A DNA stretch of 64,000 nt from Tretioscincus oriximinensis (Eukaryota > Chordata > Lepidosauria > Squamata > Gymnophthalmidae). The notes below the pieces were generated by a model. The model was given only the letters and a program-made list of their open reading frames with translations. It was not told the origin of the DNA and ran no database searches. Of the stretch, positions 12,401-24,400 are shown one piece after another. Made by a program: the position numbers and the translations under genes. Every line of letters begins with the position of its first letter. Within the stretch, counting starts at the first letter, position 1. Location: assembly GCA_022410635.1 (NCBI GenBank), contig JAJVDF010000347.1, forward strand, positions 401,732 to 465,731, given 5' to 3'.

Positions 12401-15400
12401 CAAGATCCCTTTGGTCACAGAAAGCTTGGTTCCCATCAGGCGGTAGGAGTAGTTGGGATTCTTTGCCCCAATGTGCATGACCCTGCACTTGCTTAAGTTG
12501 AAGTGCATTTGCCACTTTGATGCCCACTCACCCAATTTCAATAAATCACTCTGGAGTGCCTTACAATCATTTTCAGTTTTCACAGTTTAGTGTCATCAGC
12601 AAACCTGGCTATTTCACTACCTCGGTATCCAGATCATTTATAAATATATTGAAAAGCAAGGGTCCCAGTACAGATCCCTGGGGTACCCCACTTCTTACCT
12701 CTTTCCACTCAGAGAACTGTCCATTTAATACTACACTCTTTCTATCTTTTAGCCAGTTTCCAATCCAGGACAAAGTTTGTCCTCTTATACCATGAGTATG
12801 GAGCTTTTTTAGAAGCCTTTGATAAGGGACTTTATCAAAAGCCTTCTGAAAATCTAGATAGACAATATCAACTGGGTCCCCTTTATTTACATGTTTGTTA
12901 ACACTCTCAAAGAATTCTAGCAAGTTCGTAAGGCCTGATTTACCTTTGCTGAAGCCATGCTGAGTTTCATTCAGCAATGCGTGCTTCTCCATGTGTTTAG
13001 TAATTTTCTCCTTAATTTTGGTTTCCAACACTTTACCTGGAATTGATGTTAAACTGATGGGTCTATAATTTCCGGGATCACCCCGGGATCCTTTTTGAAG
13101 ATTAGTGTTACGTTAGCTACCCTCCAATCTACTGGTACTATGGCTGATCTTAAAGAAAGATTAAATATTTTGGTTAGAAGTTCAGCAATTTCGTATTTGA
13201 GTTCTTTAAGAATTCTTGGGTTAATGCCGTCTGGCCCTGGGGATTTACTGGTTGGGGAGCAGTAATGACTGTAATTTCAGGGACTTCTCCAAAAGACTGC
13301 ACCTCAAGAAGGAATGTCCTAAGCAGCGGCAACACCACTGGCCTTCTTCCTTTAAAGAAATTAGAGAGTACAGGGAGTGAGAGGAGGCAAACAAAGAAGC
13401 CCATTCTATTAAAAGGGCCCTTCTGCTTTTTAAAAAATGTATTTATTTATTTATACCCCACCCTATACCCGAAAGTCTCAGGATGCCCAGCAATAAAAAT
13501 AACAATGCAAAATTGACATTAAAAACAGTATAAAGCAGTATCTAGAAGTGGGAAGAGAAATAACATTTCTTCAGCAAAGGCCAGAAGAAAGACGTGCCAT
13601 CTTCAAATATCTTTTAAAGAATACACTGATGGTGATTGATGCACCTCCAGGGGGAGACTATTCCATACACTGGGGGCAACCACCGAGAAGACTCTACCCT
13701 GGGCTATTCCATTGGCTCTTGAAAGGTGTGATACAAACATGAGGCCTAAAATCTAAAATAATATGTGTATGTTTAGCTACACAATTCAGTGAGAAATTTT
13801 CAATGAAGCAGTAGTCAAAATCATTTTAAAGCATATGTTTGGTGCTTTATGGATGGCTGTTCTTGGAAAGAATGCCAGTAATAGCCATTGTTTCTATTTT
13901 CTTTCCAAAAAAAAAGAAAAAAAAGGGGACGCTCGTGCAGCATTGCTTAAGCATTTGGCTTTGGGCAGAGGAAACAGCTTCCCCTCCCTGCTGTTATTGT
14001 TTTTAATTGGTTTATTTTACATTTTGTTTTGTTGCTAGAGATAACCTGCCCTAAAACTGTCTAGTCCCAACACTTGTAACTGTAGGAATAAAATGATCTC
14101 TAACCAATTAAATACTAATATAAAATTGATATACCCAAAGATTAACTAAAGAGGTTTTTCTGTCTCATAATTTCATTTGTCATTCTGTTTATATCAAAAG
14201 AGTGAAATTTCAGCATTGTTAAGCTGAAAAAGTGATAATGCAGATAACTTACTTCTATGCAGGTGGTTTGTGACAATGAGCAGCTCAATGGTTTAATATT
14301 CAAGGGAGATAATGGTATTGTGGCATCTGTAATGCCTTAATGATAAATTAATGGAACAGGAAAAATAGTTATAGAGTATACTTAATAGTGTTGGCTGCTT
14401 ATAATTGAGACTCGAGGCTACTGCTAGATTTTGCTTTGTTTTCTTGCTGATTTGAAACTTTTGTCTAAGAATTGGAACAGTACCATTATATTTTATTTCA
14501 TTTCATTTATAGACTGGTACCCCAGCCATCTTCCTATAAGCAGAAAAAATGTTTCATGTGGGTAGGACTGGGTGCAGATTGGCTAAAGAGGCTTCTTCCT
14601 TCCCAAGGGCTAGCTATGGTACAGGCTGTGAGGACAGCCTCTCCCACCACTCAAGATATGCAAAAGAGGCTCTTTGCTGCTTGTGGTACCCTTCCCAACA
14701 GCACAACAGCTCTGTTTCACCTTTTTCACATTTGGGCTTCAGCTGCCGCTGCTGCTGGTAGTTAGCAGCCTGGATGGCTTTAAGACAGAATTAGACACAT
14801 TTATGGACACCAAGGATATAAATAGCTGCTAGGATGGATCAATTGATGTTGCCTCTGGGATGGACAGTAACAGGGGATTGCTAATGTTATTAGGTACCAG
14901 CACATCTGAAGCAGCTGATCATCAGGATACGGTTACGTGTAGATTCTGACTCCCATCAAGGAACTCACGCAGAGGCCATAAGCTTAGATCAAGAGGCAAT
15001 AGCTAGGAGGCCCACGTAGGTAGGAACCTCCTGAACAACCTTGTGTACAGGTTTTTATTGACATACAATCAGAAGGCGTGTACCAGGAAAGTGATGTCAG
15101 AGACTGGGTGTTCCGAAGGAGTGGTTTGGGGCGGACCAGAGGTGGTGACACCTGTGTGGCGTTTCTCCCTCCTCCCAAGGGGTGAAGCCTGTGTCAGGAA
15201 ACTCCAAATATGGGCATGGTTTGGGTGGAATAAGATTAATCTCTGCAGCTTACAGGACCTGTGACCTCTCATTCACCTCCTGGAAAGGTGATAGAGCTTC
15301 CTCAAAGCGATTAGGCAGCTGATTAATCCCATCAAGCCACAAGTTTCTGAATCAATGAATGCTCCCAGAGATAATGGGTGCAGGTAAACAAGGCACAGCA

Positions 15401-18400
15401 GGGTGAGCCTAAGGGCAGGAAGAGAGATTAGTGCTCTTGCAACACCCAGGCCTGGAAAATTCCCAGAAATTTTGCAAAAGTGAGGCCTGTGCATCTAGAG
15501 ACCAATGCTTGCACATTTAATATCAAAATATATTATGCCAATTAATATATTCCTAATTGAGAACCCCAACAAGACAGTACTCCTGGAATACCATTTGCAG
15601 GGAGTCGAGAAAAGGTGAAGGTTTTGTCTTCTTCTGTTCAGACTGCCCAGGTCCAATTGGTGGGCCTCTGTGTGAGACAGAATGCTAGACTAGATGGGCT
15701 GTGGCCCAATTCAGCAGGGGTCCTCTTATGTTCTACCAGCTTCATGAAGCTGCTTGGGCATCCAAGCTTTTATAATAAGCACCTGTCATCATGAAAAAAC
15801 GGCATAGAAAAGCAGACAAATACAATTAAGAACCATAAAACTGGAAAATCTGTTAAGATGTAGAGAAGTGGGAAGCTGGCTGTTATTGTTTATGTCTGGA
15901 AACAGGTCTCTTTGTGTGTGTGTGTGTGTGTGTGTCTTGATTCTGTTCTGGATGGCTTCATGCACTAAAAATTCTGAGTTTTTTTCTTCAAAAGTGTTTA
16001 ATCTTGCGTTTTACTTTAAACGTAGGTTTCCAATTTGGGAATGCTTTAAATACTGGCAACATCCGTGATGTCATGATTAAAAGAAATTGGAGATAAACCT
16101 GAATGGGCAAAAATTTATAACACTTGTGTAATCCAAATTAGAAAGAAAGGCTTATATCAAATTAAATACAGTAACATTTGGAGACTCTTGCCTATTGCTC
16201 TAAGCTGTTTTTTGGTTTTAGTATTCTTCACTCTTCAGTTATAAGAATTTATGAGAACGACTGAATTTGTAGAAATAAGTCCTTAAGTCAAATAATAGCT
16301 CACGGAGGTAACTAAGATTCTGTTTGCAAACACAAGGCTATAATCATTCATAGCTGCAACCCAAATAATTAGAATAGAGAAACGCCACTCCTATGGGCAG
16401 AGCAAGGTCATTTGCCTAGGAGATCATTGATAAGATTTAGTATATGTTGTTATGCTTGCATAATCAGTTCTTAAGAAATGACTTTGCTTCTTTCATATAT
16501 TAAACGAAATGTCAATTTGAAGTGAAGGACAAGCAACAATGAAAAACAAAGCAGAGACACAAGGAACAGAACTGTTAACATGACTCCAGTGGACATTATC
16601 ACAGGCTCCCTCTGTAAAAATGTTTGAACTATAAACTTTATGCACTTAGCAACGAACTGTATGGTTGGAAACAAAGTAAAGGTTTTTTTGTTCATTTAAA
16701 AGCAATGCAACACTGCCACATAGGCCACTATGCTTCTGCAAAGTTCAGTCACACCGTGACTTCGACTGATGGCCATAAGATAATGTTTCTGATGTGAGGT
16801 TTTCTTAGTTGCTACTGACTCCTGCTAATGCTTCTGATTCCTGCTGACTGACTGGAGAGAGACTCACCCATTTATCTTCCAGCTTTTCTAATGATAGTCC
16901 ATTAACCTCTTTGATCCATCCATCTGTTGCTTTGCCAGAATTATTTTTTTCTAGTACATTGTCTTCCCAAAAGTGGGTTGTTGTTTGCTTTGTTTCAAAA
17001 CTAATTGCTTGGTTCATACTTTTCTATCCAAATTTCTAATTAAAAGGCATTTTTATTCTTTGACCCAACTTGGCTTTCATTGCTACATATATTGCTACAG
17101 AAAAAACGGTCACAGAGTAGAGGGATCAACTTTGTTTTGATCTGCATATGGAAGGACTGGAAACAATAAGATGAAACTACAAGGGAACTGCAAAGAATCT
17201 AGATTAGATGTAGGAAAAATCTGACAGGAAGGGTGATAAACCAGTGGAATAGATTGCCACAGGAGGTGGTGAATTCTCCTTCTCCGAAAGTATTCAAACA
17301 GAGGATGGATGATTTAGTCAGTCCTGCATTGAGCAGGGGGCTGGACTCGATGACCCTGGAAGTCTCTTCCAGCTCTCTGATNCCAGCTCTTTGATCTTTC
17401 ACGTTCATGACTAACCTTGTTACTCCTTTCTTCCCTAAGATTAACTCTCTCCTCAGTTCCCAAGCACACTATTAATTGTTGTTAGTCTGGAAAGAAAAAG
17501 AACAAAACTTTCTAAAAATCTCTTTCATCGCAGTCATTTGTAAATTTATCAAATATGCACCTTGATATTTCTTTTATCTTCCTAACATGTCATCTAAATC
17601 CTGATTTTACAGTTATGTGGACTATATGTGTGCTTGTCATTCTCTTACCTTCTCTCCATCATTCTTAGAATAGCTTCTGGTTCATTGTAAATATTCCACA
17701 AAGGAATAGTGACGTGTTCTGTCACATTATTAATATTAATATGTCCTACATTCTGATAAAATCTACCCTTCTCATATTTTCTTGTGTTTTCCATTAACTA
17801 AGCTGAATTCAATATGTCCTTCTCTGCGTTGTAAAATGGGTTCTGTCATTTGCTATTTTCCTTTCTATATTTTTTTTCAGACTTGGAATGTTATTTGACA
17901 ATTTATTACCAATGCAAATAGCTTTGTCGGTCAGAAAAAAAGTGTTAATGTTTATTGCCTCAGAAGCACGAAAGATATGCCAAACAGACCAAGGCAGCGA
18001 GGCAGGGGGATCTTTTCACTAATATTTCTCTGGATAAATAAGTGCAGCAGATACAATCTTTTATGTTCCACAAGAACAGCAAAAATTACACATAGCAGCG
18101 CTGTAGAAAGCAGTAAAGAGCAGCACTTTCCATTTATTGGGCCTTCATGGAGATAAGGAGTTTCTCTGCTTCCTGTTCATCTTCCTTTTGCTGTGTTTTG
18201 TAGTGTGGAGAGGTGAGTGGACTATAAGTGCTGACAACATCTGGGCCTTTTCACCCTTGAAAGACAGATGGGATGAGTAAGGTGAACAGAGAAAAATATT
18301 TTCTTTATCACACAACACTAGGATCAGGTGACATTCCTTGATACTGCTGGGCAGAAGATTTAGAACAGACAAGGGAAAGTACTTTTTCACCCAGATGGTC

Positions 18401-21400
18401 ATTGGTCTGTGGAATTTACTTCCAGAATAGGTGGTGGTAGCTAGGAGCCTGGATAACTTTAAGACAAGGTTAAACAAGTTCATGGAAGCCAAGGATATAA
18501 ATATTAGGATGGATCTCTAGAAACTGCCTCCAGGATGAACAACAGTTAGTTTTCCTGAAGAACCATTTGCAGGGAGTCAAGATGAATGTATTTCCTTTTT
18601 CTGCTTGTGACTGCCCATGCGCAATTGGTTGAGGCCACTATGTGAGACAGAANGTGGACTAAATGGGCTCCAGTCCCATTCANCAGGACTCTATGTTCAC
18701 TGACTTTCCTCTTGATGGAAAATTGCATCTTCTAAGCTGAACTCAGCTGGTGCTTTTTGAAAAAGTATCAAGCAAAGGTTGTAACAACGCATTGTTGCTA
18801 GTCCTAAGAATTTTGGGAAGAGTAAATGGGAAGGGAACATCACAGAGTAGTCTATACCAGTGATTCTCAACCTTTTGAGAATCCTAGAGGGTTCCAGAAG
18901 TATCTACAAAGAATGAGGCTGCATACGTCGTTAACAGCTTACACATAACCACCCTGTCACAGGCCGCCCCCTGGGGGGCAGTATTGCCCCCATTGAGAAT
19001 CACTGGTCTATATTGAGAGTTTATAAATGGGAAAATGGCTGAATCTAATAGCAGTTGAGGTTATCTGTGAAACTCATACCTACTTCAATGCAGGTAGTTG
19101 CTGCTGTCTAACTTCAGTTCTAAGCAGTATTTGATGCCTTGCTTTAAAAATGTTGTTCTGGCCTGTAAGAATAAAAAGCAAATAAAAATGGTTGTTGCTT
19201 GTTGACTTCCTTTCAAACCTGTATGCCTTTTTATCTTATTCATTAATTAACATCCTCTAACATTTCTTTTGCTAAATTTAATAAAGCTTTTTGCAACATA
19301 TAACTGCCTTATATTAAAAACATTGCCAGAACAATCTATACAATGGTATTTGGTATTTGGTAAAATTCCAACGTGACAGTATGTACTGAAGAATTTTTTG
19401 TCAAGGTCTTAAAAACGAGGAAATATTTATGTGATTGTTGCTATCGTAATTTAGGACTTAATATTGAAACCATTTCTAATTTGTTATGTCCTTAGTATTG
19501 TCATACTGTATTTTGATTATCTGTTCGGGTTTATGAGGCCACAGTGTTAGGGAAAGATTTAAGTCATTTGTTTGTGATCGATTTGATATTTTTGTAACTG
19601 GATATTTTGCAGGCAGCAAATAGAATGTGCCCTGTTCCCAATTATACCCCCTTTTGTCATCCAAGCTGTTATGATGCTGCTCTAGTTCTTTCAGAACTGT
19701 ACTTTCGCCACACCTAGCACAGAGCTCAATATGTATTTCAGTTAATCTGTAGCTTTTTCCTCTTTGATAATTACTTTAATTCCTGTCTATTTTGTTTTCT
19801 GATGTAATGAGAATTGTAGAATTTTGTCCACTTTTTCGTGACTTCTCTGTCTCCAGAAGATCCTTGTAAACTGCTTTTTTAACAAACCTAAACACTTGTA
19901 ACTCTGCAAGGACATAAAAATCGGGTGTTGTAGTGCCTTACAGAAAAATGATAACAATAGATATGTAATAGTCTTGATGTCAAAGTACAAGTGAAGTTTT
20001 TAATATTCTTACATATACATGTAACTTCTGTGCATGCATAAGATTAGGATTAGTTTGTGCATGTACAAGATCAAACAATATGTAAATGATATGAAATCAT
20101 TCATTATTACCTTTTTTATTCTTACAATGTGGAAGAGACATAATTTTTCTTCACTATTTTCTTCTAGTTTTATGTGCCGAAAGAGTGGGCCAGATGACTA
20201 AAACATACAATGACATTGATGCTGTTACACGTCTTCTTGAAGAGGCAAGTATATGGTATTCACTTGCAATGATTTCATTAATATTCACAATATGCCTAGG
20301 AGTTCATTGACTCAACTTCTTATTAGATTACTTCTGCTCATACTATTACTTTATGCTGCATGTGCTCTGTTCACAAGATATATTGGAGTATGTACTATGT
20401 TCCCTGTTACACAAGGTTCTATTGACCTCCAGGGGAGTTCGGAACAGGGCTCTTGCTACCTCTGGCATTGACTCAAAATAAATCAGTACTCGATCCTTTA
20501 AAAGCCACAGTTTCTGGTGTTCATTAATAGTAGAAGGAGTGGTTCCACAAATAAAACTAGAATATTTTAAGTGAAACAACTGCTTAAATAATATGTTTTT
20601 AAATTCTACTCTTTGAAAACCCACATAGTGGCTTATAAGAGTTTACTTCTATAGACACATTAACTGATCAAATGAAAAAGTCAACATTTATTAGTCTATA
20701 TCAGTGTGGTCCAAGCTGTGGCCCATGGGCCACATGTGGCCTGCCTATTCCTTTTTGTTGGCCCTTTCATTTGGAAAAAATAGTTACCCTTCTTACTGCT
20801 TTTAGGCTTTTAAATAGCACCTTACATTTTTCATTTCCCCTATACTGGCCATATTGAAGTCACTCTTCGACTGTTATAATTCATGGTGTGCCTACTTCAA
20901 TTTTCACTTTAATTCAGTACTGTTACGAAGGAACCAGGGAAATTAAAGTTCCCGAAAAGTCCACCAACAATCAGAATGAATACATGAGAAACGCCCTTCC
21001 TTCCAGGCGAACAGGTGATCACAGTGATTGACTGCTGATAGTTTTTTAATAAAATATTACTCATTTTCTTTCTGGAATGTCTCTGGCCCTCACATTCCTA
21101 TACTAAAGTTTGATTGGCCCTCAAATAACTAAAGGTTGGACCACACTGGTTTACACCATCTATCCCAGTCTGACCTACTATAGTTTAGTGCAACTAATAT
21201 TAATCAGTCCTTTTTGTTGTTGGAAAAATGTTGGAGAAAGGAAATCTTTCACTTCTATTATTTATTTACATTTCCATACCGTCCTATACCTGAAGGTCTC
21301 AGAGCAGTTATCAATAAAACTGAAATTAACATATTAAAACAGCCACATCTATAAGTAGGACAGGGAAATAGGCACTCCTCTATAGATTATACTTCCTGTA

Positions 21401-24400
21401 TAGTCTAAACAAAAATGGTTTGTCATTTTTTAATTTTAAATACAGTTTAAAAATGGGTATCAGGAACGTCTTGGTATTTTTTTAATTAAATGTGAACTAT
21501 AGACTCTTTGATTTTCAATTATTTGAAAGCCAATCACATTGATTTTTTTGGCAGCTTTGAAGAAGATATTCTAAGGAAGTGAAAATCTTTCATAACCTTA
21601 AGTATGAATCTTTCATAACCTCAGATTGAAGTTCTATAAAATCATTTTTTTGTTTGATAATAAAGTCTCCATTTGTGTGTATCCAACCAACTTCAGTATA
21701 ATTTTCAATTCCTGGATAGCTTGATTGTTAAGAATAATATTCAAGCAAAATTTTAGAAAAGCCTTCCAGGCAATCTGTTTTCCTTTTTAAATACACAAAT
21801 ATTTTGTCCAGTTCAGTGACAAGTGTTATAGGAAGGGCAAATCAATAATAAGGTGCCATAGTTGTAACCAGCACTTGTTTAAAATGCATTAAGTAATTGC
21901 ACTGATTGTTAATTAGCTACTAGACTAGGTTTCAGATTTTATGCTTAGAATATAAAACCTAAACCACTGGGACCCATAGTGACTTGAAGAATGCTTTTAT
22001 TATAACCTCAGAAGAGCCTTGATATTATCAGTAGATGCCTTAATGCAAGTTCTGTGTAATATAAAGTGCCATTCCCTATGGTAGCACCTTCCTCTTGGAA
22101 TTCTCTCCCCTTTACTGTTTTTGAGGCACTTATGCTTACAACTTACAGCGATCTATTGAAGATGATCTTTTTGCACAGACATCCCTTGCATACAAATGTT
22201 TCTACTTGTCCTACACATTCTGAGATGCATTTCTATTGATACTTCCATGTTTCTCTATTTGATTTTAATGTTCTGTAAATTGTTTTGACATTTTTTAAGA
22301 AAAAATAATATAGTCAAGTTATTTAAGAATAGCAGAGCATCATTTGTATAATCCTATACAAGTATATGCCTAGAGAAGAGACCCCACCTATACTTACTTC
22401 TTACAGTATTCTCCTTTTTTGGTGGAGAGTTGATCTATCCTGGCATACATAGCAAGCCTTATTGCTCACTTGCTTGTATGCTTCATCTGATCAGTGACAG
22501 CATCTGTTAAGTTTTGACCTGCTGTAAAATTGTTTTCTCTAAAGTTTTCATATATACATAAAAAGCTGTATATATCTGTATGCATCTTAGGTTAATAGAT
22601 AAATGTCTGGTTTCTTTGTTTTGAGAAACAAGCTTTCTTAATCTTTCTGCTCTTTCTAAAGATGCTTATATATTCAATAAGGCAATGATTGGAATCATTT
22701 TTCTTTTTACAGAAAGAACGAGATTTAGAATTAGCTGCTCGGATAGGTCAATCTTTGTTAAAGAAGAATAAATCACTAACTGAGAGAAATGAACTCCTTG
22801 AAGAACAAGTGGAACATATCAGAGAAGAGGTAAGGTCATTCACATACAGGGCTTTTTTTGTGACGTAACGCACCGGAACGCAGTTCCGGCACCTTTTATT
22901 TAGGGGGGGGGGCGCGGGGAGGATGGGAATGAGCGGCGGGGTCATGCCCCCCTCGCCGGCGGCACCCCTCGCCAGCGGCCAACGCTGCAGTACCGGCACC
23001 TTTTATTTGGGCGGGGGGCGGAGTTAGCGGGGGCGGCNNNNNNNNNNNNNNNNNNNNNNNNNNNNNNNNNNNNNNNNNNNNNNNNNNNNNNNNNNNNNNN
23101 NNNNNNNNNNNNNNNNNNNNNNNNNNNNNNNNNNNNNNNNNNNNNNNNNNNNNNNNNNNNNNNNNNNNNNNNNNNNNNNNNNNNNNNNNNNNNNNNNNNN
23201 NNNNNNNNNNNNNNNNNNNNNNNNNNNNNNNNNNNNNNNNNNNNNNNNNNNNNNNNNNNNNNNNNNNNNNNNNNNNNNNNNNNNNNNNNNNNNNNNNNNN
23301 NNNNNNNNNNNNNNNNNNNNNNNNNNNNNNNNNNNNNNNNNNNNNNNNNNNNNNNNNNNNNNNNNNNNNNNNNNNNNNNNNNNNNNNNNNNNNNNNNNNN
23401 NNNNNNNNNNNNNNNNNNNNNNNNNNNNNNNNNNNNNNNNNNNNNNNNNNNNNNNNNNNNNNNNNNNNNNNNNNNNNNNNNNNNNNNNNNNNNNNNNGGC
23501 CGCCGGCGAGGGGGGCGTAGCCCCTCCCCCCCCGCCAGCCCGCCGCCCCCCGCCGCCGCCGGTGTTAGTTCCGGCACCTTTTGTTCTGGAAAAAAAGCAC
23601 TGTTCACATAAGATTAACAGAGATGTGTTCAGTTCAGAAATTTTCAAATTGCATAGTATTTCAGATTCCTTTTCCTTGCTTTATAATTCTATGTCATTGC
23701 ATTGCTAACATGAAATTCTATATTCTATTGAATTACAACTAATGTCATCCCTACTCACTGGATTTGCTGCATGGAGTAGTCCAACAATATTCTGAGGGTA
23801 ATCCTTACAATGTGAGCTTCAAGGAAATATTGAAAGACCTCAAGGAACTGGTTTCCTGAAATTAGTCTAGCCCAGGGATTCTCAAACTGTTTAAATAGAA
23901 GGCCAGTTTACTGTTCCTCAGATCTTTGGAGGGCCAGACTATAGTTAAAAAAAACTATGAACAAATTCCTAGTTTTTAGGCCTCCTAGTGTCATGAACTG
24001 CACATTGTGCACATGCGCTATTGAAAAGGCATGGAGTGTGTTACTGTGAGCCCCCGGGACTAGTCAGCTGCTAAGCAGGACAGTGGCGGCAACAACATCT
24101 TGCAGGCCGGATAAATGTCCTCGGCAGGCCGCATGTGGCCCGCGAGCCATAGTTTGTGGACCCCTGGTCTAGTCTGTACTGGATCCCCTTTATATTCTGC
24201 ATTACTTCTATTACTCACAACTGTAGCNATTTCCCAGGTCTTTTTCTGCTTTATTAGTCTTTACTCCTATGTTGTGGTATTTCTGAGTATTGCCTTCCAT
24301 TTCCTCAAACTTCCGTGCTCTGTACTTGAATTCTTTGGTACTTTTACACGAGTCTAGTGACCATTTAGTGACCAATTGTAGCGTCCTGTAGCTTGAGATC

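Larger units (their letters stand above)
491..20167 (+). other. TRAK1 intron 1 (about 19.7 kb), with a survey of its unassigned stretches
   Basis: Contains alternative exon 1b (6609-6711) and the repeats listed separately. Stretches where I recognise nothing firm: 491-1920; 1995-2430; 3840-4780, apart from a LINE-tail-like patch at 3940-3985; 5320-6590; 6720-7920; 8630-11020, which includes a slightly GC-richer unclassified block at about 10090-10540 and a short LINE-tail-like patch at 10850-10910; 13750-14750; 15750-17180, apart from a TG repeat; 17410-18280; and 19010-20160. A short L2-like 3' tail (CGGGATATAAATAAA type) is visible at about 1925-1990. Small ORFs here are not conserved-looking or lie in repeats. 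Confidence 0.8.
20245..22712 (+). other. TRAK1 intron 2, GC-AG type
   Basis: Starts GCAAGT and ends TTTTTACAG, 2468 bp. It contains a hAT element (20702-21148), an L2-like tail (21252-21345), and at 22070-22330 a faint L2-like ORF remnant (tentative). I recognise nothing in 20245-20700 or 21350-22070. Confidence 0.8.

Noticed and set aside
20245..20254. GTATAT donor four bases past the exon 2 end
   Set aside because: Using it would shift the frame into exon 3 and destroy the conserved LLEEKERD junction.
22942..23647. Long minus-strand ORFs of 207-221 codons
   Set aside because: Mostly N, inside a GC-rich transposon; no real protein is shown.
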